Part shown: positions 35,843 through 47,222 of the stretch, one piece after another | Numbering within the stretch: the stretch's first letter is position 1 | Layout of the letters: the number at the start of each line of letters is the position of its first letter | Origin: Mangifera indica | Lineage: Eukaryota > Streptophyta > Magnoliopsida > Sapindales > Anacardiaceae | Assembly (NCBI RefSeq): GCF_011075055.1 | Contig: NW_025401106.1 | Location: forward strand, 124,001-188,000 | Length of the DNA: 64,000 nt | Reading direction: 5' to 3' | Translations under genes and position numbers: made by a program | Notes under the pieces: model-generated | Told to the model about the DNA's origin: nothing | What the model saw: only the letters and a program-made list of their open reading frames with translations | The model's database searches: none

Positions 35843-38661
35843 CTACTGGGATGACCTGTCTTCCAAATCATGGATTAAACCATGATTTGTGTCTGGCTCA
35901 GGGTGTAAGCTAGAATGGCAAATCTCCTCAATCTGGCTTGTCAACTCAGCCATTGATGGACGTTTATCTGGATACTGAACAGTGCAATTAATGGCAAGCT
36001 GCAAGAGCTGAACCATATCCTCCTCGACATTCTGGTACCTGAGAAGCTCAAGGTCAAACACCTCAGAAGTCCACTCCTCTTTAACAATGGATTGAACCCA
36101 TCTGGGGAGGTCCACTCCTTCCTCGTTCAAGAGGGCTTGAGTAGGTGCCTTCCCTGTAAGCAATTCCAGTAACAACACACCAAAGCTGTAGACATCTGCT
36201 TTTTGGGATACCTTGCGAGCATCAGTCACCTCTGGGGCACGATAGCCGTCAATCCGGTTGGGAGTGGACGAGGGGCTTGTGAGATGAGCAAGGCCAAAGT
36301 CAGACACTCGGGCTTCATAGGATTTAGATAAGAGGATATTTGATGACTTGATATTTCCATGGGAGATCGCTGGTCCATGAGTATGGATGTATGAAATAGC
36401 TCGGGCAGCTCCAAGGGCAATGTTGGACCTGGTTTCCCAATTCAATGGAATCCTACCACCACCTCTGCTTCCTGTAGTTAAGAGATTTAAAAAAAAAGAT
36501 CTAAAAAGAGTAAAACAGGAAAATTTTGCTAGCAAAATGTGACAAAACATGGTCCAACTCATGAACCATAACAATTAAGTTCATTCCTATTTGGTGAAAT
36601 ACAGACCACCAAAGAAATAGAAAATATTGAGACTCATAAAGATAATGGAGTCTCAGTCTACGTCATACATAGTATTGATTTTAATGTTAAAACCTAGTCC
36701 CACTAGATATATAGGAATCTGTAAGCCTTAGATGCAAGGAGTTGGGTTATGAAATCAGTTGGCGAAGCCAACGGCACAATAATAGGAGCAGGCCCGTTGA
36801 ACATACAAACCCTCCAAAAGGCACAAGTTATCATTATTGAAGTCGGTACAGCTGAGAACAGACTAGAAAAAGGAAAATGCAACTAAGAAGATTTACAAAT
36901 TTAGTTGATCGCAGATCATACTTAGGATTTCATTGAGCTCAGAATTGTAAGTTTTCCTCTTTTTCGGAGTGAAATACTAGTGAAGATATGGCAAACAAAA
37001 AGCTTTAGCAACAGATATTCATCGAATTCCTTAATCTGTGGCTAGTTGTTGACACACACAGCAAGAAAACAGACCAACTAAAAAATTCAATTCCATAGGA
37101 AAAAATAACACAGTAATTAGTTGTTGATGCAATTTCCCATTTTCTTTGAAAGTTAAAGTCAGTAGATTATGTATTCACAGAAAAATAATGTCAGAAGGCC
37201 ACATTTAGTATTATTATTGAACAGAAAATTTGAAGATATCACCAGGTACAAAAAAGTCACAATAGTGATAGAAAAACATTCCATCAATCAACATGTCCTA
37301 AAGTGAAGGAAACTGCAATCATAACAAAAAATCCAAAAAAAAGTAAAACATGATGCAAACAGAGGAAAGCAAAGGGAGAAAAGGTGATTACCATGTAAAA
37401 GTGCAGATAAGCTTCCCATAGGCATGTAATCATACGCAAGAAGCTTTTCATCCCTGCTAAAATAATAGGCCCTCAATGGGACCAAATTCTCATGATCCAT
37501 TGCCCCCACCACCTCCATCTTCTCCAGAAATTCCTTCTCCGTCATTGTCACATCCTTCAATCTCTTCACAGCAACCACCAGCCCCATTTGCAAAGTGGCC
37601 TTATAAGTCGTTGCAAATGTGCCTTTCCCCAAGACCTCAGCTGATGCCCTCAACAAATCCTCCAAATCAAACACCTTTGCCCCCTTCCCAAAGAACACCA
37701 AATTCTTATCCCCACTACTCTTCGCCTCCGCCTTCACCGGACTAGACAAATCAGTACTGACATTCTGACTACTCACTGATGCCTTTTCCCGGAAGATTTC
37801 AGTCTCATTTTGCTTCACAGTTTCACTTGCTGGAGCTACATCTTTAGAACTCGTTGTCTTATTATCACTCTTCTTTATTCTACACAAACATAGCAATAAT
37901 GCTAAAATGATCAAAAATCCAATCACCGATCCAATAACAATCCCAGCAATCGCTCCACCAGACAATCCATTACCACTATGAGTACCATTACAAGATACTA
38001 ACGGTTTCCCACAAAGTGCATTTCCCTGAAACGCACTTATATCCATTTTAGCCAACCGTTTTGGGATCGGCCCATTCAAGTTGTTATTAGAAACATTAAA
38101 TTGTTGAAGAGAAGGCAAATCCAGTTCCGGGAGAAACCCAGTTAAGTTATTGTTCTCCAAATAAAGAGTCCCTAATCTCTTCAAGTTATTAAATTTAGTA
38201 GAGATCGTACCGGTGAAGTTATTATCCGCTAAGTTTAACCGAATCAAGTTCTGCAAAGTGAACAAAAACTCCGGAATTTCACCAGAAAACTTGTTCTCTT
38301 GCAGGTACAAGTTACGAAGATTCGAAAGCTGAGCAATATCAACCGGGACCGACCCGCGCAAGGCGTTGTAACGAAGAGACAAAGTTTGAAGCTGAGAGAG
38401 GTTTCCAATGGCGATAGGGACCTGCCCGGATAAACCCATACCAGGGAGACGTAACTCAGTGACTCGGTCTTGAGTACAAAACACTCCAACCCATTTGCAA
38501 GGAGAGTCAGTAAGGTTCCAGAGAAGCAGGCGGCCACCGACGGCTGAACGTAAAGCCACTAAAGCCGCCCTGTCAGAGGCGAGATCTGAGTCCACAATTG
38601 ACAAGAAAGATACAGAGAAAAAGGCAAACACTAGAAACAGGCATTGTCCATGAGGCTTCAT
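35843..38661 (-). CDS. LRR receptor-like kinase, LRR-III group (RKL1/RLK902-like)
   Basis: Plasma-membrane receptor-like protein of 632 aa from two exons: 38661-37392 and 36471-35843, with a GT-AG intron of 920 bp splitting a glycine codon in LLHG|SRGGGR. Order: signal peptide (about 1-25), LRR N-cap with CKWVGVFC, five to six leucine-rich repeats (about 65-215, e.g. LRNLYLQENKFSGEIP), a single transmembrane helix (about 232-258), then a kinase domain (about 335-605). Kinase features: VLGKGTFATTYKA loop with alanine at the third glycine position, AVKRL lysine, HGNIKSSNILL in place of the HRD motif, intact DFG, and RAPE. Loss of the HRD aspartate is common in LRR-III and suggests weak or no catalysis, with signalling through partners. 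The intron position between the N- and C-lobes is the usual LRR-III pattern. Known RKL1/RLK902 proteins act in defence and development; the role here is inferred. The protein is intact. Confidence 0.95.
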
Positions 38662-38930
38662 TGTTATCGTTTACGAATACAAGCTGAAAGGATAAATGTA
38701 AGATGTTAAATGGAGTGGATAAAGAAGAAGGGAGGCGGTGATGAAACAGAAAAAAAGGACAATTTCATGCGTGAGTTTCAGGAAGTGAAGGAGACTGAAG
38801 ACAGAGAAACGGGCTTAATGCTGTTGAAGTTGCGTGTATTAAAATTTATTTTTAAAGCAATAATAATAATAAAGGAACCTTCAGCTCTGTACAGTTGTGG
38901 TTAATTAGGCGTGATAATTAAGGCTGTTCA
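38662..38930 (-). promoter_or_regulatory. Receptor kinase leader and proximal promoter
   Basis: Upstream sequence on the minus strand is CT-rich (CCGCCTCCCTTCTTCTTTATCC), as in plant leaders. No convincing TATA box was found; TTTAAAAATAAATTTTAA at about 38842-38860 is a weak candidate. The plus-strand 64-codon frame at 38710-38904 is a shadow. Confidence 0.35.
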
Positions 38931-39864
38931 GTCTACGCATCTTTTACTGGGGGCAAATTTGTCTTTGGTGGTAATATGTTTGAGTAATTTTATATATAAA
39001 TAAATTATACAAATTTATTTATAAAATTTTGAATAATTTTAAAATAAAAATAAATAAATAATCATGTTATTTTATTATCATTTTAATTTATGCTGATAAT
39101 TTTGAAGAATTTATTTATACACATTTTTATTTAAAATGTTATCAATTTATTATGATTGAAGAAGTTTCTCATTTTATTTTTAGTATAGATTTGTTTAAGT
39201 TAGACTCGAGTCAAATTTATTTAAATTTAAAGTCAAACTCAATTTAAATGAGTTTAATTTAAGTGAGCTCGAGTTCAACTCTAAAAGTTCAATATATTCG
39301 AATTTGAGCTTAAATTTTATAATGTTCAACTTATCAAACTCGTGAGTTTAAAATAGTTGATACAAAATAATATCATTTTGATTAATATATATTAAAATAA
39401 TATCATTTTAATAATGAGATAACTAAAAACTCGATTCGAGTTTAATTTTATATAAATGACTCAAATTTGAATTTAACTTAATTCAAATCTAACCGTAAAT
39501 TTGTCCAATTTAAGATTGGTTAGTTTTTTTTCTTTTTTTAAATCATTTTCTTCATTATCAGAGATACAACAAATGTTTGATGATAAATAATATATTTTAT
39601 GAAAAAGATTTAAAAAATAGTAAATTATAGCTTTTAGAATTCAGGAGTTGTGTAATTACTAAAAACACTCGAAGGTTTAAAAAAATTATAATATTTTATA
39701 ATTAATTAAATTAAATTAATAATATAAAAAATATATATACAATTTTTAAATTGGCCAATAGAGTTGTGTCTTTGGTGGTGGGCAGGGCAGACACCATCAG
39801 CGACGGATGCGGGATGCTCCACTGGCAATTCCGTCGGCCCATCGGGGCACTGCTGTCCGACAAC
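38931..39864. other. AT-rich spacer with dispersed repeat words
   Basis: The part at 39190-39510 has TCGAGTTCAACTC and AATTTGAGCTTAAATT-type alternations seen in other degenerate repeats of the window. A short GC-rich patch at 39772-39860 (GGGCAGGGCAGACACC, CGGCCCATCGGGGC) is unlike its surroundings. No gene. Confidence 0.35.
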
Positions 39865-40139
39865 TCTCCAGATAATTAACAGCGTTTTTAATTTTTTTTT
39901 TTAATATTTGAAAGTAAAATATTAAATATAATTAAAAGATAAAAAAGTTACATTTATTATACATTACTTTTTGAAAGTTAAAACAATTTAAAAAATTAAG
40001 AAATCAAATACTCAAAAGCTTTTATTTATTAAAAGTTAATTATTTCTTAAATTGAATAAAAAATGATTAAGAAAGCAATTCATCCATTAACATCATAAAT
40101 TTAAATTTCAGTTTTGTTGAAAATTTGTATGCATATAGT

Positions 40140-40507
40140 AAATACTATATATACTTATTTTAAATATATGAATTGATATATATATTTATGTGTGTCATCA
40201 TATGATTGAGTGATTTTGAATTAAGAATAAAATAACACTCAATTATATGATAATACGTATAAATATGTATCTATTTGTGTATTTAAAATAAATATGTATA
40301 ATATTATTCTTCTAAATATATCCATCAACCGGTTAAGACAGACCAATTAAAATAATAAAATTATATATACATATTTTTTATATATAATTTATATATAATA
40401 TTATAAATTAAATAATTTTAAATTAAAAATAAAATAATATTTAATCAAATAATAATATATTATTTATATATTTAAATTATATAAAATATATATATTTATG
40501 TAGTGTT
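40140..40507. repeat. Pair of palindromic MITEs flanking a 50 bp spacer
   Basis: Two hairpin MITEs (about 40140-40307 and 40366-40505) flank a spacer containing CTTCTAAATATATCCATCAA. In the other duplicate the matching spacer (61241-61285) is in inverse orientation. The uninterrupted target word TTAAGAATA of copy J's insertion lies at 40221-40229. Confidence 0.6.
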
Positions 40508-40819
40508 GCTCCAACTAAAAACTAATTTGTATGGGAAAATGGCTGGCCGATACACAGGACGAGCAAAAGCTGTCATTGCAATTAAATATTAATTACCTAA
40601 AATCAAGAATGAAATCATTTGATTCTTCCAATCAAACTGGAAAATGCTGGCACTACAGACTTTGACGATTGAAGATGTGCATGGTCTCATTTGGAAAGAA
40701 TAGTATTCATATTTAATTAGTAATTGGCTTTTTGCTAAGTTGTCTTCGAGTCATGTCTGTCCCTTTCAACCAACGCCCATGCCCAAATGTAAATACTTGG
40801 CTACTAAGAATAAGGAAAA

Positions 40820-41508
40820 GGCCAAAACACTTGTTCCTACCCAAGGTCCCTAAGTGACTCCTCCAACTTTTAAGAAACTAAATACAATAAAATTTGGTTA
40901 AAAAATCCAGTTAAAATGAAGGCAAAACCATCTTTTTAATAATATTATTAAAAAACTATATAATTAATTTCATTTTTTCTTTAGTTTTAAAAACTAATAT
41001 TTTACCATTGCATAAATTTTTTCAGTTTTAAAAAATCACATTTTCTCTCGAAACCCTCTCTGACCACCATCTCTGTTTTCGATAACTGTCGAATCCAAAC
41101 AATTTGTGTCTGACGATAATGTCTAGACTAATCTTTTGGACATCATCTAAACAGTGCCCAAGCGAAAATTATTTGGATTTTTAGAAGATTTTTGTCTAGA
41201 TTTTCAAGTGATGTGGCTTAGGGAAAGATGATCTAACTTTTCTCTAAGGATTAGGACTGAAAGTGTTATCGTCGGTGGCCAAAGTTGGGAGGAAGAAAAT
41301 CTTAAGTTTTTGAGGGGATAATACTATTTTTAAAATTTAAAAATTTTAGGTAGAGGTGAATTTGTTAGTTTTTAAATTTTAAGAGAGAAAATAATAATTT
41401 TTTTATTAAATAATGATTTTACTTATAAACTGATATTTAAATTTTTAAAAATTAATAAAAATTATTATAAAATTTCAATATACCTTGGGTGGATCAAGTG
41501 ATTTGGCC
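40820..41508. mobile_element. GGCC-family foldback element, copy G (689 bp)
   Basis: Starts GGCCAAAACACTTGTTCCTA and ends ...GTGGATCAAGTGATTTGGCC. It is flanked by a perfect 9 bp duplication TAAGGAAAA (40811-40819 and 41509-41517). The duplicate region has the single, uninterrupted word at 62602-62610, which proves the insertion boundaries. The loop contains GTCTGACGATAATGTCTAGA words like copy A. Confidence 0.95.
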
Positions 41509-42433
41509 TAAGGAAAACATCGCAGTAGCTTCGGAGTTTTATATAAATTGACGTCACATCAATACTTTACTTCATTAACAATCACACATCAAAAATATTA
41601 ATATTTAAACTCAACTACATGAATTTTTTTATTTCTATATGTAGACCCTTTTTTAAGTTTTTTGGTTTTTTGTTTTTTATGACAACCAACTCCATATAGA
41701 CTGATTTTTTTTTAAATGATTGAATCAATCACATTTAAAAAATAATACGAATAATTTAATAATTGGTTTCCTGGCCATTACACATAGAGGTGGATGCAAG
41801 TTAAATGAAGTTTGAATATTTTTAGCTCAAGTGAAAAATGATTTGATTTATAGTTGATTTAAAATTAAGTTTAACTCAAATGAAAAATGGTTAAGCTTGA
41901 TTTGGTTTGATTTCATAGTTTGAATTTGTAACTTAGTTCAGTTTGAACTCATATTTCAAATTTATGAGTCAGATTTATGATTCAAGTTTATATTTTATTA
42001 ACAAAATAATGTTATTTTATTTAAATAATATACAAAATTATTGATTCGAGTAATGAATTTGAGTTGAAACAAGATATAAATTTGAACCACTAATTTGAAT
42101 TGATTCAAGCTATTAATTTGAACTGAATTAAACTATAAATTTAAATTACTAATTTAAACTATAATATAAATTAAATCTAATTAAATACTTTTTAACTCAA
42201 ATTTAATTTAATTTAAAAAATAAATAAATTTTTTAATTAAAATTTAAATTAAATAAATTTAAATTGTATGAGATTCGTTTTACAACACTTGCAAGCAAAC
42301 CTTAGCTAATGGACAAAACCAAGCTTGATTCTTGTTGGTTTGTCACATTGTTACAAACACCGCTATCATATTTTTATCCCATGCAGGAAGGACTACAAAA
42401 ATCCGAAACTTTTTTATTTTATTGGCCAATTCT

Positions 42434-42545
42434 CTTTCCCACCCAAGGTTTGGTGAAATGACTAATTTTTTTCAATTAAGATTGAAAAATCTTCTTTCTT
42501 GTCTATTATCCAATTCCATTAATGAATTCTATTTGGTTTTAATGT
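42434..42545 (+). mobile_element. GGCC-family terminal arm fragment
   Basis: GGCCAATTCTCTTTCCCACC followed by CAAGGTTTGGTGAAATGAC matches the family's left end. The same fragment is present in the duplicate at 63558, so it predates the duplication. No partner arm or target duplication was found. Confidence 0.5.
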
Positions 42546-42750
42546 AAATAATTGTTTTATCCTTTCCAATATAATAACAAAAATAACCTCATCATTTCAG
42601 ACAAATTTTAATTATTAATATATCTTTTAATTTTATTAAAATTATAAAAATAGGTCTATCAAAAATAAAACTTTAATTAATCAAATTATCCTTTAATAAT
42701 ATTTAATTTACTAATTTATTTTTTTTATAATGATAATTATCATTTATAAT

Positions 42751-42912
42751 AAAATTATACATACCCACTTTAAATATACAAATAGGTATATACTATATAT
42801 ATCACTATATGATTAAGTAATTTCAAATTAAGAATAAAGTAACTTCTAATCACGTGATGACATGTATAATTGTATACCTATTTATGTTTTCAAAATAGAT
42901 ATGTATAGTTTT
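42751..42912. repeat. Palindromic MITE copy with good termini
   Basis: Left end AAAATTATACATACCCACTT and right end, read inward, AAAACTATACATATCTATTT are inverted repeats. The core is GATTAAGTAATTTCAAATTA. The duplicate at about 63885-64000 carries it too. Confidence 0.65.
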
Positions 42913-42999
42913 ACTTTATAATTTATTACTGTTATTTTTAAAAAAATATTTTTATTTGTTCTTTTCGTATTCCTTTACCTCCCACCATCTATAGTTCTT

Positions 43000-43930
43000 T
43001 ATTGCTAACATGAATTTTTCTTTTTCTCTTCTTGTCATCTTCATCAGCAACATTACGATTAGTTATCCTCTTTCTCCTCTTATTATTTTTATTATCAATA
43101 TCATCGATTATCCTTCTCCTCTAATCATTTTTTATCATTGACCACCCTTCTTCTCTTGGTATCTTTACTACCACTCTTCCATTTTTCAATTTTTTAAGGA
43201 AAATTTACCAATAACTTTAGATTTACATTCACTTAAATTGGAAAGAAATGAGTGGGAGCAAGAATAGAAAGAGATGAATGAACATAAACTTGATAGTTCG
43301 TGTTTTAAGTAAAAAACCTTCAACATTATTCATTCCAAATTAAAATTGTGTCGATATCTTTTAACCAAAACTCAACTTGAAAAATTTTTGGGTTGACCTG
43401 AAATTGTTTACTGTTTTCAATTTCAAAAGTGTTTTAATCGTTTCAATTTCTTCTCCCAAAATATCCCATTATGCATTAATAAAACACATTATATAAAAAT
43501 TTGCCATGTTTAAGAATGACTCATAAATTATATAGCAAGACTTTTTAAAACACGTCAACAATCTCAGTAACCAAAGCTTATATTCACTAAATATATATAT
43601 ATATATAATTTTAAATTAAAACCAAGAATAATCGAAGTAATACAACTATATACAATATAACCATAAATAATATGTAAGGATTTTAGTTGTTAATACTTGT
43701 CTTTTAACATTTTTTGAATATACCCCTAACAAATTCTTCTATAATAACATTACTCTAAACATTTGGGTTGGTTTTGTGTCAACATCCACATGACTTAATT
43801 TAGTTTCAAGTTAAGCAAGAAGGAAGAGATGATAATGGGAAATGAGAGAGAAAAAAAGAGTAGAGAGAGACTGACATGTATCAAAAATAGATTAGTGAGA
43901 GAAATAAGAGAAAACTAAAATTTGATATTT
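43000..43930. other. Non-genic AT-rich stretch
   Basis: CT-rich sequence at 43015-43190 (TCTTTTTCTCTTCTTGTCATC) gives no protein resemblance. Around 43310-43560 repeat words match those near 27240-27480 (CAACTTGAAAA, AAAACACATTATATA, ATGCTAAGACTTTTAAAACA-like), a shared degenerate element. Confidence 0.35.
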
Positions 43931-43940
43931 ATTGAAATAA

Positions 43941-44106
43941 TAAAATTATGTTTGCATACTTTGAAGATACAAAATGAGTATACAGATAATGTGTCATAAT
44001 ATGATTAGATGATTTTGAATAAAAAATAAAATAACACTCAATTATATAATTATATATTATATATGTATTTATTTTATATATTCAAAATATATACATATAG
44101 TATTAT
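43941..44106. repeat. Palindromic MITE copy
   Basis: TAAAATTATGTTTGCATACT on the left, ATACATATAGTATTATT on the right, core GATTAGATGATTTTGAATAA. Confidence 0.55.
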
Positions 44107-44389
44107 TCTTATTGAAAATATATGAGTTAGCGATAAAGAGCATGAGGTAATGAGATGTTCGCAAGAGAAAGGAAAAAAAAGGGGAGAGAGAGAAATTGAC
44201 ATTTTGAGAAAGAGAGAAATTGACATTTTGAGAAAAAGAGAAATACAAAATACTGAGAAAATTAGAAAACCAGAATATGTAAATATTGTGAATATGAAAA
44301 ATATATCAATTTTAAATATTTTATGATTATTGTTTTTTAATTTTTGTTAAAATACCATTTTTACCTTTTGTGTAATAGAATTTACTATT

Positions 44390-44989
44390 AAAAATAGATA
44401 AGGGGGTGAAAAATTAACTTTTCAAATTATAACATTGGAGAATTTGTTATAATACCAAACCTTGTAGGATGTTGATTAAAATAGTCATTTTTTTTGTTTT
44501 TTTATACATATATAACTATATTTTTTCCTATTATACAAATATAATCACCTTTTAAGTTGACATTTGAAGTTGATTGGATGGGTTGGCTAGATAAATAGGT
44601 TGACTGGTCGGTCAACTAATTTTTAAAAAATAAATTAGTTGATTGAGTATTTTGTTGATCGACCAATTATTCGATTAATCAATTTTTTAAAAATAAATTG
44701 ATTGATTAGATGTTTGACCAATCAATCTTTCTACTATCAAAATCTTCGAAAAATTTTATATTTTCATCTCATATTTCTCCTTTAGTTGGATGAGTGAATA
44801 AATTTTATATCTTAATTGAATGAATTTATATTTGATTAAGTAAGAATTGATTGGATGAATATAAAACTTAAAAATGTTTTAAATTATAAATATATATAAT
44901 AAAAAAAATTACATATATATAAAAAAATGTATATTATCTTAATCAATTTCCCAACCTTACCCGGTGGGTGGGATATAGAAATTTGGCCA
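44390..44989. mobile_element. GGCC-family fragment (right end)
   Basis: Ends GGTGGGTGGGATATAGAAAT...GGCC at about 44989, and has arm-like sequence at 44397-44500 (GGGGGTGAAAAATTAACTTT). Between them are TGGTTGACTGGTCGGTCAAC-type inverted words (44580-44730). The left end and duplication are missing. Confidence 0.4.
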
Positions 44990-44994
44990 GTGTT

Positions 44995-45153
44995 TTAATT
45001 CAGTATGACCAAGAAATCGGCCGTGTGACATGGCAACATCCAGTTGCCTGACTGATCTGTAATCTGTATTGCTGGGTCCTCCTCCTCCTTCATCAATGCC
45101 TTTATTTGTTCAAATGTACTGTCTTCATTTAAATTACTGAGAATTTCGTGCAT
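44995..45153 (-). other. Small open frame of 52 codons, unknown
   Basis: Minus-strand ATG at 45153 to TAA at 44995, starting MHEILSNLNEDSTFEQIKAL and including MKEEEDPAIQITDQSGNW. The composition looks protein-like (acidic, helix-friendly, few AT-runs) compared with surrounding junk. It lies between two foldback elements. I do not recognise it; it may be an exon fragment of a displaced gene or chance. Confidence 0.25.
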
Positions 45154-45254
45154 GATGGCGCCCTCCTCGTATCATATGATTCTGCAGTAAATCAAACAAT
45201 GAAAGAAGGTGACAGCGTTGCCATTTTGGGCATTTTTATGGGTAATCTTACAAA

Positions 45255-46084
45255 GGGAAAAGGACTATTTCCCATCCGATTTCAAAAGTATACTCACGTC
45301 TAATGAAAAACTCAAATACTTATCTAAAGTTTAATCTGTTAGGACATACTAATATATTTTCTGTTAGGATTAAGGAGTAAATTCGTTATTTTATCAATAA
45401 TATTAAATAATTAAAATTTTATCTCATTTTTTCCTCTTTTAATTTGAAAATCTAATATTTGTCCCCTAAATTAAGTTTTAAAAAATTCACTTTCCCCCTC
45501 TAAAATCCAGCCACTTTCTCTGGCAACGGCCGACTGAGGACGAAGAAGTTTTCTTCCAGAGGTCGATCTCTGGATGACGATCGTCGTCCAAGAAGGACGA
45601 CTATCATCCAAATCTGGATGATGATAGATGACGCTTCGTCGTCTAGATCTTTGGATGACGTTTTGTCGTCCAATGAAGGTCGATGACTATCGTCCAGATC
45701 TTTGGACGACGATGGACGACACTCCGTTGTCCAGTGAAGGTCAACGAGCGTTGTCCAGATCTGGACGACGCTCTTCACTCTCCCTCCAGCCACGTCGTCA
45801 CCGATGGTCGGAGGGAAAGTGAAAAAAAATTAGGGATTTAGGGGGGTGAAAGTCACTTTTCAAAATTCAAGTATGGGGGGACAAGTTAATTTTTAAAATT
45901 GAAGGGGAAAAATACGATAAAATTATATAACTTGAATATAAACAGTAAAATAATAGTTTTACTCCTATATTTAACGGAAAACTTAACGACGATTTAGAGA
46001 TAGGTGAGTGTTTGAGTTTTTCATCAGGCGTAGATATACTTTTGAGATTGGGTTAAAAATTAGGTGGGAAATAGTCATTTTCCC
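45255..46084. mobile_element. GGCC-type foldback element, copy H (830 bp)
   Basis: Ends differ slightly from the family consensus: GGGAAAAGGACTATTTCCCA and, inward from the right, GGGAAAATGACTATTTCCCA. A perfect 9 bp duplication TCTTACAAA flanks it (45246-45254 and 46085-46093). The loop (45530-45760) is packed with GACGA/TCGTC words, such as GGACGACGATGGACGACACT, making short internal repeats. Open frames 45500-45793 and 45628-45822 lie here and are not genes. Confidence 0.92.
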
Positions 46085-46350
46085 TCTTACAAAAGCCTTT
46101 TTTTGATCTTTGTACTCTCTCCACTGTCCACCTCAACTATAACTTAGATTTAAAAAAAACAATTTATTTTAATTTACATTTTAAATATATTATTTTAAAA
46201 ATTTAAATCTAAAACATATTAAAGACATTTTATATAATTTTTATATTAAAAATACATTTTATCATTTTTTATAAATTTTTTTAAGTATGAAAATATTATT
46301 TATAATGTCATAATTATATAAAAAAAAATTTATTTTTTTATCATCTAAAT

Positions 46351-47213
46351 GGTCGAAGGACTATTTCCCACCCAAACTATGCTGAATTCTCAAAGTTTCC
46401 CCCATTAACTTTGAAAATACCATTTACCCACCCATGACTGGTTAAATTTAACGGAACCCTAACCCCTAAAAATTTAATCTCATTTTTTCCTCTAAAAGTT
46501 TAAAAACTAACATTTTATTCCCTAAGCCAAGTTTAAAAAGATCGCATTTCCCCCCTAAGGTTTAGTTTCAAAACCCGTTCATTTTCTCTAGGCCATTGTC
46601 GGTCGTCTCTCCCTCCCGACAGTTTCTCTTCCATCAATGGCCTACCCCAACTCTATCCCAACCCATCTGACACCAAGAGACATTGTCTGGGAAGAGAAAT
46701 CGTCTTCCCAGATGAGACGAGATAACTCATCTTCCTCTGAGAAGACGAGTCGTCTTCATCTGGGAAGAAGATTATTTTCCCAGACGACGAAGACGAGATC
46801 AATCGATCTCGTCTTCGTTGTCTAGGAAGATGATTTCTCTTCCTAGATGACGTATCTCGGCGTCGGATGGGTTGGGGTGGAGTTGGGGCTGGCCGTCGGT
46901 GGAAGAGAAACCGTCGAGAGGGAGAGACGACTGGTGATGGCACTGGAGAAAGTGAACGGGTTTTGAAACTAAACCTTAGGGGGGAAATGTGATCTTTTCA
47001 AACTTGGCTTAGGGGAGAAAAGTTAGTTTTTTAAATTTAGGAGGGGAAATGAAATCATATTTAAGTTTATTTTTAATATTAAAATAAAATGACCATTTTA
47101 CCATTAAAATTAACAGATTTAAACGGTCATAGGTGGGTTAATGGGATTTTCAAAGTTGACGGGGGAAACTTTGAGAATTCAGTATAGTTTGGATGGGAAA
47201 TAGTCCTTTGGCC
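46351..47213. mobile_element. GGCC-family foldback element, copy I (863 bp)
   Basis: Starts GGTCGAAGGACTATTTCCCA and ends ...GGAAATAGTCCTTTGGCC, flanked by a perfect 9 bp duplication CATCTAAAT (46342-46350 and 47214-47222). The arms are over 300 bp and well matched. The loop (46660-46870) has GACGAGTCGTCTTC/GAAGACGA palindromic words. It lies only 266 bp from copy H. Confidence 0.93.
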
Positions 47214-47222
47214 CATCTAAAT

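Larger units (their letters stand above)
39865..42920 (+). repeat. Large dispersed duplication, copy 1 (partner 60727-64000)
   Basis: Begins at GATAATTAACAGCGTTTTTAA and can be followed to about 42920. Shared landmarks include AAAGTTACATTTATTATACA, GCTGTCATTGCAATTAAATA, CTTTGCTAAGTTGTCTT-like, TCATGTCTGTCC and GCAAGCAAACCTTAGCTAAT. It contains a private foldback element (40820-41508) and lacks the one in copy 2. No conserved reading frame is evident, so what was duplicated is non-coding or long dead. Confidence 0.88.

Noticed and set aside
37476..37745. Proline-rich 89-codon plus frame
   Set aside because: It is a shadow on the opposite strand of the receptor kinase exon 1.
42434..44989. A single 2.5 kb GGCC element bounded by the ends at 42434 and 44989
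   Set aside because: Flanks do not form a 9 bp duplication, and the left-end fragment is present in the other duplicate with the same neighbours, so the two ends are unrelated fragments.
45500..45822. Open frames of 97 and 64 codons on opposite strands
   Set aside because: They lie in the loop of foldback copy H, are built from GACGA/TCGTC repeats, and have no family resemblance.
46637..46943. Overlapping 62 and 96 codon frames rich in Arg and Ser
   Set aside because: They are products of the palindromic loop of foldback copy I; the two strands mirror each other.
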